Origin: Rhipidocladum racemiflorum
Lineage: Eukaryota > Streptophyta > Magnoliopsida > Poales > Poaceae
Length of the DNA stretch: 64,000 bases
Direction of reading: 5' to 3'
NCBI GenBank assembly: GCA_036346355.1
Contig: CM070584.1
Coordinates: 49,683,097-49,747,096, forward strand
The notes beneath the pieces are model-generated. The model saw only the letters and a list, made by a program, of their open reading frames with translations, was not told the origin of the DNA and searched no databases. Position 1 is the first letter of the stretch; every line of letters starts with the position of its first letter. This document shows positions 55,687 to 64,000 of the stretch, one piece after another. A program made the translations under genes and the position numbers.

Positions 55687-55976
55687 AAAAATAAAGTGCT
55701 TATTTTGTTTTTTGTCTCTCTTGAGGATTTTTTTTTGTATTCGTGTTTGTTATCGAAATGTGGATGGCCCGACCAACTGTAGGTCGGTTTTGTATTTGTG
55801 TTTTTTGAAACGGGCGGAGTACTACTTCGGGACCTCTGCTTTCGGGGCGGAGGTCGCAGTACTTGCGATAGATCAAAGATCGGAGAGAGAGAGAAAGAGA
55901 GAGAGCTTCGGTCGGTCGCCCGACGGTTGCGGCTTCTTGCGCTTTTTCCACATGGTACAGAGAGGGGGTAGGTCGA

Positions 55977-57120
55977 CTATGCGTATAACCTTCTCAGCTT
56001 CTCTATGTTCCATGTGTTTGTGACAAGGTTTCCTTCAGTGTCTTTGAGACGGAAGGTGCCGGGCCGGAGGATTTCCGCGATGATGAAGGGGCCCTCCCAA
56101 GGCGGGGAGAGCTTATGCCTGTCCTTTGCGGACTGAACTTGACGTAGTACCAAGTCGCCGACTTCGAACGAGCGGCTGCGAACCCGTCGGCTGTGGTAGC
56201 GGCGTAGCGTCTGCTGATACTTGGCCGACCGTAAGACTGCGACATCTCGAGCTTCGTCGAGTTGATCGAGGTCATCCTGCTGCTGCAGGGCCCCCCGTGT
56301 GCCGTCGTAGTTCTGCACTCTTGGCGCGCCGTATTCAAGGTCGGTTGGTAGGACAGCCTCGGCTCCGAACACCAGGAAGAAAGGTGAGAACCCGGTCGAC
56401 CGGGTTGGAGTGGTTCTCAGACTCCAAAGAACGGGCGGTAGCTCGGAGGCCCACCGTCCCGCGAATTTCTTCAGTCGACTGAAGATTCGCGGCTTGAGTC
56501 CTTGGAGGATCATGCCATTGGCTCGTTCGGCCTGGCCGTTGGCTCGGGGGTGCGCTACTGCCGCCCAGTCGACTCGGATGTTGAAGTCGTCGCAGAATTC
56601 AAGGAATTGCTTCCCTGTGAACTGCGTCCCGTTGTCGGTGATGATGGAGTTGGGCACGCCGAAGCGGTAGACAATGTCGCGGAAGAAACTTGCTGCCTGC
56701 GCCGATGTGATCTTTGCCAATGGCTTTGCTTCGATCCACTTTGTGAACTTGTCTACGGCGACAAGCAAGTGAGTGAAGCCCCCGGGCGCCCTTTTGAAGG
56801 GTCCGGCAGGTCGAGCCCCAAACCGCGAAGGGCCACGTGATGGGGATCGTCTGCAGGGCTTCTTGCGCAGGAAGATGCGTCTGCTGGCGAAGAATTGGCA
56901 TCCTTCGCAGTGCGAACGATTTGGGTCGCATACCGCTACGATCGGCCAAGAGAAACCTTGTCGGAAGGCCTTTCCTACCAGGGACCGCGGCGCGCATGGT
57001 GCCCGCACACCGTCGTGGATGTCCAGCAGAAGGTGCTTCCCTTGGTCGATCGAACGCACCACGAAGGATTCGGACGGGCTCCTCTTGTCTGGCGCCTCGA
57101 TGAGGACGAAAGACTTAGCC
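55977..57120 (-). pseudogene. Integrase domain of the Tat element
   Basis: It would insert the DNA copy into the genome. The catalytic core shows HLLVAVDKFTKWIEAKPLAK (first Asp), GVPNSIITDNGTQFTG (second Asp) and HPRANGQAERANG (Glu), an intact D,D,E set. The C-terminal part has KLSPPWEGPFIIAEILRPGT and ends EKLRRLYA. The N-terminal zinc-binding part is partly out of frame: in the main frame 56800-56880 it reads nonsense, while another frame has HLPAQEALQTIPITWPFAVW. A compensating pair of one-base changes is therefore present. Confidence 0.85.
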
Positions 57121-57220
57121 CGCCGAGCGAGGCGCCAAGCCTCGGTGGTATCGGCGGGAGCGACCCGTTAAATCAACCGATCGACAAACGGTTGCCTCGA
57201 TCGGTTTCGGCGCCAGACGC

Positions 57221-58159
57221 CTAAGTCCGACCAGCGTAGTGGACACCTGGCCGAAGATCGGTGGGCGCCGCCTTTGGTGGGTCGGCGGCGCCCTCAGCGC
57301 TCGGGTCCAACCGGATTGAAGGGCTGCTGAGGTCGGAAACGAAGATTCCAGGGGGAACCGGCCCCTTCCCGGAGGCGAGGTTGGCGAGGGAGTCGGCTTC
57401 ACCGTTGTAGCGTCGGTAGCTATGATGGAGCTCGAAACCCTTGAACTTCTCCTCGAGCTTGCGGACCTCCAGGCAGTAGGCGGCCATCCGAGCGTCACGG
57501 GGCTCGGTGGCTTTCATCACTTGGTCGACGACCAGCTTGGAGTCGCCGTGAACGTTGAGCCGTCGTGCGCCAGTCGTGGCGATCCGAAGGCCATTGACGA
57601 GGGCTTCGTACTCGGCGACATTGTTGGTGGCGTCGAAGAGTAGGCGTATGGCATACCGGAGTTTGTTGCCGAGTGGGGAGATGATGACGACCCCCGCGCC
57701 GGCCCCGTTCTTGGTGTAAGACCCATCGAAGTACATCGTCCAGTACTCCGGGTCCTCGACCGCGCGAGGACTTGCGCCTCGGTCCACTCGGCGACAAAGT
57801 CCGCCAAGACACAGGACTTGATCGCCGTCCTGGGGCGACGATATGTCGAGGCCGTTGAGCTCGAGAGCCCATTTGGCGATCCTTCCGGTAGCGTCGCGGT
57901 TGTGGACGACTTCTCCGAGCGGTGAGGAGGTTACCACGGAGATGGGGTGTCGATCAAAGTAATGGGCGAGCTTCCTCTTGGTGATGAGCACCGAGTACAG
58001 CAACTTCTGTATCTGGGGATATCGGACCTTTGTTTCGGAGAGCACCTCGCTGACGAAGTAGACCGGCCTCTGCACCTTGAAAACGCGGCCTTCCTCCGCT
58101 CGCTCCACAACAAGTGCCTTGGCGACGACCTGAGTCGTGGCGGCGATGTAGAGGAGCAA
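57221..58159 (-). pseudogene. RNase H regions of the Tat element
   Basis: The first part (VYFVSEVLSETKVRYPQIQK, RKLAHYFDRHPISVV) is the remnant of the usual gypsy RNase H and connection. The second is a full RNase H fold with MYFDGSYTKNGAGAG (Asp), NNVAEYEALVNGL (Glu), NVHGDSKLVVDQV (Asp) and NGEADSLANLAS (Asp). The second, archaeal-type RNase H is the mark of the Tat lineage. It would remove RNA from the RNA-DNA hybrid. This frame is open for 312 codons, the longest after the integrase. Confidence 0.85.
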
Positions 58160-59100
58160 AGGCTCCTGGCTCGGCGACCAGACCGGAGGTGAGGTCGAAA
58201 GGCCTTTAGTCGACTAAAGGCTTCACGAGCTTCGTTGGTCCAGAAAAGCGGTCGGACTTCTTCATCGGCTTGTAGAGTGGCATCCCGCGTTCGCCGAGGC
58301 GTGGATCTGGCGACTTAGTGCCGCGAGGCATCCCATCAGCCTTTGAACTCCCTTGAGATCATTGATTGGCCCCATCCTTGCGATAGCGGAGATCTTATCT
58401 CGGTTGGCTTCGATGCCGCGCCGGAGACGATGAATCCCAAAGAACTTGCCCTTGGGGACCCCGAAGACGCATTTCTCGGGGTTGAGCTTTATGCGAAACC
58501 GTCGGAGGTTCGCAAAGTCTCTTCTAGGTCGGCGATGAGGTCATCGGCCTTCCTGGTTTTGACAACGATGTCGTCGACGTAGGCCTCGATGTTACGGCCA
58601 ATTTGGTCTGAGAAACATGCCTGCATACACCGCTGGTACGTGGCGCCTGCGTTTTTCAGACCAAAAGGCATCGTGACGTAATAAGACGAAAGTGACGGGG
58701 TGATGAAGGAGGTCGCGAGCTGATCGGACTCCTTCATCGCAATCTGGTGATAGCCCGAGTAGGCATCCAAAAAAGAAAGGGACTCGCACCCGGCGGTGGA
58801 GTCCACGACCTGGTCGATGCGAGGTAATGGGAATGGATCTTTCGGACAGGCCTTGTTCAGGCTCGTGTAGTCAACATACATTCTCCATTGCCCCGACTTT
58901 TTCTTTACAAGGACGGGATTGGCGAGCCACTCGGGGTGACGCACCTCCCTTACAAAGCCGGCGGCCAAAAGTTTGGCGATTTCTTCCCCAATGGCCCGAC
59001 GCTTTTCTTCGTCGAAACGGCGCTGGCGCTGGGCGACCGGTCTGGATCCCGGTCGAATGTTCAGGGAGTGCTCGACGACCTCCTTCGGGACTCCTGGCAT
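58160..59100 (-). pseudogene. Reverse transcriptase domain of the Tat element
   Basis: RT copies the element RNA. In one frame (58489-59100) the motifs are in order: NPVLVKKKSGQWRMYVDYTS, then LNKACPKDPFPLPRID, SFLDAYSGYHQIAM, TMPFGLKNAGATYQ, and the active site EAYVDDIVVK. Past 58489 the sequence continues in other frames with LNPEKCVFGVPKGKFFG and GVQRLMGCLAALSR. One-base changes therefore break the thumb region. Catalytic Asp residues are present. Confidence 0.88.
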
Positions 59101-59260
59101 GTCCGAGGGTCTCCACGCGAAGACATCTCGGTTTGCTTGGAGGAAGTCGACGAGCGCGCCTTCCTATTTGGTGGTGAGGGCGGCCCCGATCCGCACGGTC
59201 TTGGCGGGATCTTCGGGATCAACAGCGACCTCCTTCGTGTCCTCCGCGGACTTGAAAGAG

Positions 59261-59983
59261 CTAGGCCCCGACTTGCTGGAGTCGGGGGCGGATCCGGAGA
59301 CCTTCTCCTGGAGCTGGGCGAGCTCGGCGGAAGCGACGACTGCTGAGGCCAGCTCGCAGCTGCTTCGCTTGATTGTAGGCGAGCTGGAAAGATGTGGCCA
59401 CGGTGATGACACCTTGCGGCCCTGACATCTTCAGCTTGAGGTAGGTGTAATTGGGGACCGCCATGAACTTCGCGTAGCATGGTCGTCCCAGAATGGCGTG
59501 GTAGGAGCCGGGAAAGTCCACAACCTCGAAAGTGAGGCTCTCGGTGCGGAAGTTGTCCGGGCTCCCAAAGGTGACGGGCAGGCCGACCTGCCCGAGGGGG
59601 TGGGCCTGTTGGCCTGGCACGACGCCGTGGAAGGGCGCCTTGCTCGGCCGGGAGGGCGAGCGAGGGACCCCCAGGGCATCCAGGGTCTCAACATACATGA
59701 TGTTGAGACTGCTGCCGCCGTCCATGAGCACCTTGGTTAGGCGCTTCGTCCCCACGATGGGGTCGACGACGAGCGGGTAGCGTCCCGGGTGCGGGATGTG
59801 GTCGGGGTGGTCGGTCCGATCGGCGATCGGGCATTCCGACCACCTTAGGTAAAAAGGCACTGGCCGGGTCGTCGTGTGGACCTCTCGGTGGCGAAGCCAC
59901 CGCCGCTTGTCGGCGTAGCACTCTGCCCCTCCGAAGATCATGAGGCAACCGTCGAGCTGCGGGAACTCGTCGGCCCGGCTCAT
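59261..59983 (-). pseudogene. Aspartic protease region of the Tat element
   Basis: The frame has LVVDPIVGTKRLTKVLMDGG then SSLNIMYVETLDAL. The DGGSS motif is the plant gypsy form of the Asp protease active site. It then has VVDFPGSYHAILGRPCYAKF and AVPNYTYLKLKMSGPQGVIT. The domain would cut the Gag-Pol polyprotein. The frame runs on into the Pro/Arg-rich linker before RT, then is lost to a shift. Confidence 0.8.
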
Positions 59984-60099
59984 CGTCCTTTGCCCGTCGG
60001 GTCTTGGGTCGCGCTTCTTCCCTTTCCCGTGACGTCGTGGGGTTCCGGAGAGAAACGCCAGGACTTCGCAGTCCCGATACTTGTGTTTGACGGATAGTC

Positions 60100-61850
60100 G
60101 TGGTTCTGCACGGACTATCCATCAATTTCTCGAATCGGTCGGGTGTCTGCCGAACCTGCGGTTTGGCAGGCCGGTCGGCAGCGGCGACCAGACGGCCTTC
60201 GCGGCCCTGCTTCCCCTTCCGCTTCCTTTTGTCAGGGCGGTCGGAGGGTACCGCCCCGAGGTCGGTATCTTGTGGGCCGTCTTCCTTTCGAAGATGGCTC
60301 CCACGGCCTCGCGGAGGCATGGTTGGTGGCGATGTCGAGGAGCTCCTTGGTGGTCCGGGCTCGCGACACCCAACTTGTGGACTGTGGCCTCGCACGTGGT
60401 GCCGTAGATGAACGCCGACGACGTCGGCGTCGCGGATGTCGGGAGCTTCGTTGACCGCTGGAGAAGCGGCGGATGTAGTCCGGAGGGTCTCCTGGCCGCC
60501 GCTTGCGGCTCTTGAGATCTCAGAGTTGCGGGGCGTTTATGCGTGCCCTGGAAGTTTCCGACGAAAGGTTCGTCAGTCGGCCCACCGCCGATGGTATCTG
60601 CGGGCGGTACTCGAGCCATGCTCGAGCCGAGTCCGCAAGATAGATGGGGAGGTATCGATAACGAAGGAGTCGTCTGTCGCTCCCCACTCGACAAAGTAGC
60701 CGATAGTCTTCTAACCAGACACTGGGGTTGGTAGCCCCCGTGTACTTGGCTATGTTGGTCGGAGCCCGGAATCTGACCGGGAAGTCGGCGTTGCGGATGA
60801 GGCGGGTGAACGCACGCGGCCCGGGACCGTCGAATCCCGGGTCGGGGCGGTTGCGTCGCCCGCTATCGGCGACCTGCGAGGGCGCTGCTGCCTCGGTAGC
60901 TCTCCTTCGCGCCTCGAGGGTGGTGCGAAGATCGTACTTGTCCCCCAGGCGGTGTCGCACCGGGGTGTAGGATGCCTGGGGGAGCTCGCAGAGTGGGGCC
61001 GTCTTGGCTGGGCTCGTCGACCCTGTGAGGGAGTGGCCCAGCGGCGAAAGTGGCGCCGTTCACGGGGCCGGAACTTTGGGCGTCTTTGAACGACAAGACG
61101 CTCTACCGATCCAGGAGGTTCGATAGGTGGCCTTGGCCAGGCTCCGTTGGCTCAGCGACCCTCGGAGCGGCATTGCCGCGGCAATGTTACGGTTGGCGTG
61201 AGGAAGAACGGAAGGTCGTTCGCTTCCTCGGCCAATTGTCGATGTACACTGGCAGCGGCGCTTGGCCGGAGGCGAGTGGTGGGTTAGGCGACGGTGCTCC
61301 GGCTCGGCTGGAGCTTGTCGAGCTCGGCCTTCGGCCTCTAACTCCATTGTCGCCGGTCGTGAAGCGTTGTAGGTCTTGTCGTCATCTTCCGCGGGATTCC
61401 TCTCGCCGCGGAGGAGGGTCCCGAGGGTAATCGGGTGGAGGATGGCTCCGCCGCACCCGTCATGTTGCACTCACGGTATGCCCTGCGAGGGGGTACTCCT
61501 TGCCTGAGCCGGAGCCGTGGTGGAGGAATCCGCGATGGAGGTCGTGGAGGAAGCCGGTGCGTGGCCGGCCATGGCCACGAAGTTGCGAGCTCGTGGAGGG
61601 TGGCTCCGGCCGCCGCCGCGATCCGTAAGGCGATGTCGCCGGGCGGGCCGGCGCAGCAGGCCATGCGCGCCAGCGAGGGGCCTCGGACGAGGTTGCCGAG
61701 GACGTCGCAAATCGCATCCAGGCTTGCGGGGCGTCCGGTCCCGAGCAGCGGACGAGGCGAGACAAGCTCCCCGCCGTAGTGACGATGAAATCGAGGCGGC
61801 GAAGCGGATCCGGCCCTCGACATCGGCGAATCGTAGTGGGAGGAAGCCAT
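60100..61850 (-). pseudogene. Gag region of the Tat element, frame-broken
   Basis: The start is probably near 61850 (MASSHYDSPMSR). The conserved core lies at about 60690-60800 (RAPTNIAKYTGATNPSVWLE, then LPIYLADSARAWLEY). It continues in another frame with FVGNFQGTHKRP and SAFIYGTTCEATVHKLGVAS. At least three frame changes separate these parts. This would be the particle protein of the element. Confidence 0.75.
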
Positions 61851-61919
61851 CGAGGAGGAGAATGGGAACCGAAGATGAGGATGTCGGTGAAGACGCGAGA
61901 GCCCCTACCTGGCGCGCCA

Positions 61920-62816
61920 ACCGTTTGTTTCGTGCACCGCAATACGAATTTATGGTCGGATGGGGTCGCGCGCTCCTCTCCTCGAATGGTCGACTCAAGG
62001 AGTCGATGATGTATCTTGGTTCGGGCCGAATGTCCCTACTTGATTCGTTCGGCGTGGGTGTATTGATCTTTGGGTAATGAACAAGGGGTGTACAAGCGAG
62101 GCGGAGGGCTCACTGTCCGATCCCTTGATGTTTTCGCTAGGGAGTTGAGGCTACCTAGAAGACTGCTTTTCTCGCGCGCCCCTCCTCTCGGGCCTGCCCC
62201 TCCTTATATAGACGGAGGAGGCGGAGTTACACGGAGTTGGGAAAACTACGAGGAAAGGGGCCTGCACGTCTTGAAGTCTGGTTCTGTCTTGTCGATCGAC
62301 CCGCCCGCCCCGAGGCGTGGTTGGTGGTTCTGTGATGAGCGATCTTGCGTAGTCTTTGTCTGGGTGGCGTGTCGCGTGGTGCTCTGTTAGCCTCGGTGGC
62401 TTTAATGGCGCTTGACTTTGCCTTGGCCTCGGAGTGGGCGTACTCCTGCGGTGTGTCGAGCGACGGGGCGGGGCTTGACTTCTTCGGTGACTCTTCTGAC
62501 ATTCTTGGGAAGGAGCCGCCTACCCCGGTACGGATGTCAGGGGACGCTGCGCACAAGGCGACCACGACATCGGGCGTGGCCTGGCGCTGGCGTCTTGTGG
62601 TGGAGCTTGCTGACCGCGAGCTCCAATGTTAGGTGGTCGGAGCCCACCGACCGCCCGGAATCGGAGTCCACCGACCGTCCAGGGTCGGCCCTGCACAGGT
62701 CGGGTTCGCTCCCCGCGGCCCAAGTACCTTTCGGTGGTGCTGGGCCTTTACTGTGGTTGGTCAGCCCGTTCGCGCTTCCGGGCTGATGGGGGTACCCATG
62801 GCATGGGCACTCGTCA
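61920..62816 (-). repeat. LTR at the right end (5' LTR in element sense)
   Basis: It matches 48902-49791. The first bases (near 61920) are altered relative to TGTCGGTG. The end TGGGCACTCGTCA is clear. The primer-site-like sequence adjoins at 61902-61920. Confidence 0.83.
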
Positions 62817-63296
62817 GCTGGGATCAATTGAAAGGAAGCTGCGCATAACCCAATGTGTGGGGAATGAGAGAGCACTCTATGCCTCTTATCAGCTAGAAGG
62901 AACTGCAGCTGAATGGTGAGAGAACTTCTGCGCTTCACATGAGTACCCACAAGAGATCACGTGGGAAGAGTTTACTGTTGCTTTTCGTCAGTACCATGTG
63001 CCTGAAGGAATTATGGATCTAAAGAAGGAGGAGTTTCGAACTCTAAAACAAGGCAGCCAGTCAGTGGCTGACTACCTGGAACAAGTTTACCCAGTTGGCT
63101 CTCTACGCACCTGAAGATGTGGCGACGGATAAGGCAAGGCAGTTTCGTTTCATGAAGGGACTGAATTCAGGACTGTAGGTGGGACTGATCACCCACACTT
63201 TTCTGGATTTCCAGGAGTTAGTGAACAAGGCTCTCATCCTGGAGGATAAGCATAAAAAGCTGGATGACAACCGGAAGCGCCGAATGGAAAATCATT
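62817..63296 (+). pseudogene. Gag, 3' part, of the Tekay-type element
   Basis: After removing the nested element and one GCTGG copy, the gag frame continues as SIERKLRITQCVGNERALYA and QLEGTAAEW. It is then interrupted by TGA where the family has Trp, goes on with FTVAFRQYHVPEGIMDLKKE, is shifted by one base near 63085, and ends RKRRMENH then TAG. A TAG also replaces a likely CAG at 63176. No zinc knuckle or pol follows, so the element is truncated near 63296. Confidence 0.8.
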
Positions 63297-63498
63297 AGTA
63301 AACTATCGGTGAAAACCATTCATAAATCGGAGCTATTAATAAAAAATTATTATTAAGTCAAAGAAAAAACAGATTCGTGTACAAACTAGGAAACATATTT
63401 AGTAGTTGTGTGGCTTCGTAGGTGATTGGCTTAGTCAACATGCGGTGTACGTAGGTTAGTTTTGAAAGTAATATTGTTCATCGATGCTAGTAAATCCG
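63297..63498. other. Short AT-rich spacer
   Basis: No feature recognised. It is neither gag nor the AT-rich array seen on the other side of the Tekay-type element. Confidence 0.4.
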
Positions 63499-64000
63499 TG
63501 TCGGCGTATTCTACACCAGGGTACCCACTCCCTCGCACTAAAGAAACGGTCAACGGGCGGGCAGGGCGCGTCCGGGCCCACCGCCGCAGCAAGTGGTAGG
63601 GCCCCAGGGTGGTCGCCCAGTGGACACGTGGCGTTCAGGCCAGGCCACCGGGCGCCCAGGAAGGTGGTCGCCAGCGACACGTGGCGACAGTCGCCACCGG
63701 GCGCCAGTGAGGTGGTCGCCCGGTGGACACGTGGCGTTCAGGCCAGGCCACTGGGCGCCCAAGGAGGTGGTCGCCCGGTGGACACGTGGCGATCAGGCCG
63801 CACCACTGGGCGCCCAGGGAGGTGGTCGCCCGGTGGACACGTGGCGATCAGGCCACGCCACTGGGCGCCCAGGAAGGTGGTCGCCCAGTGGACACGTGGC
63901 ATACAGGCCACCCCACTGGCGCACCACTCCCAAGGCTGCAATACTGGGATCAAGGGCATTTAATGCGAATCGTTCGCATTAAATGTAAAGCGTGGAAGAT
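63499..64000. mobile_element. Partial LTR-like sequence at the right edge
   Basis: It begins TGTCGGCGTATTCTACACC, a typical start of grass gypsy LTRs, and contains the G-box tandem array. It runs off the window, so the end, orientation and family are not certain. Confidence 0.4.
63608..63945. repeat. Six-unit 55-bp tandem repeat, each with a G-box/ABRE
   Basis: Each unit has GGTGGTCGCC, GACACGTGGC and usually GGGCGCC. CACGTG begins at 63625, 63678, 63728, 63783, 63838 and 63893. ACACGTGGC fits the strong G-box/ABRE core bound by bZIP factors. Spacing is 50-55 bp, about five helical turns. It may be promoter DNA of the LTR. Confidence 0.85.

Larger units (their letters stand above)
48902..62816 (-). 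mobile_element. Complete Tat-type Ty3/gypsy element, 13.9 kb, nested in gag
   Basis: The element has two direct LTRs and is flanked by GCTGG on both sides (48897-48901 and 62817-62821), a perfect target duplication. Its sense strand is minus: LTR (61920-62816), primer-site-like TTGGCGCGCCAGGTAGGGG (61902-61920), Gag, protease, RT, two RNase H regions, integrase, a long 3' region with antisense genes and tandem repeats, then LTR (48902-49791). A second, archaeal-type RNase H and a long 3' region point to the Tat lineage. Coding parts are split by many one-base frame changes. It is not autonomous as read, unless these are sequence errors. Confidence 0.88.

Overview
The window is plant nuclear DNA, most likely from a grass (Poaceae). 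It has spliced genes with short GT-AG introns, GC-rich coding exons, and maize-type Helitron ends. It also has Tourist/PIF, hAT and mariner elements, and nested Ty3/gypsy elements of the Tat and Tekay types. I cannot name the species.

Five genes look intact, and I could join each one exon by exon in frame. They are a four-ACT-domain ACR protein (14930-17769, +), ribosomal protein L7a (18283-21354, -), a TOG/HEAT-repeat protein (25824-27770, +), a SAUR auxin-response protein (30667-31065, -), and the SNARE USE1 (41359-44100, +). ACR and RPL7A are convergent, 513 bp apart. RPL7A has a telobox and a site II motif upstream of its start. The genes have unrelated housekeeping or regulatory roles and do not form a pathway.

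Layout. 1-8.1 kb holds no gene I recognise: a GC-rich island, a foldback hairpin element, a tRNA-like relic and diverged tandem arrays between 24-bp inverted repeats. 8.1-13.9 kb holds two small inverted Helitrons and a decayed mariner transposase gene. Its 75-bp exon has been copied in phase four times, and its upstream region carries five TTTGGCGC (E2F-type) sites. 14.5-31 kb is the gene-rich part, with scattered MITEs and one non-autonomous copia-like element. 32.3-40.6 kb is a cluster of DNA transposons: nested PIF elements, and hAT elements of which one holds a fragment of RPS20 and a solo LTR. 41-44.1 kb is USE1. From 45.4 kb on there is an AT-rich 150-bp tandem array, a Tekay-type gypsy element (LTR, primer site, accessory ORF, gag), and inside its gag a complete 13.9-kb Tat-type element (48902-62816) with GCTGG target duplications. 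The last 0.5 kb is part of another LTR with a six-unit G-box/ABRE tandem repeat.

The most unusual points are the tandemly duplicated, phase-preserving exon and E2F-site cluster of the mariner, the two TATA-box-led antisense transcription units in the Tat element, the G-box repeat array in the last LTR, and the hAT element carrying a ribosomal-protein exon. Nothing in the window resembles a CRISPR array, operon or bacterial system.
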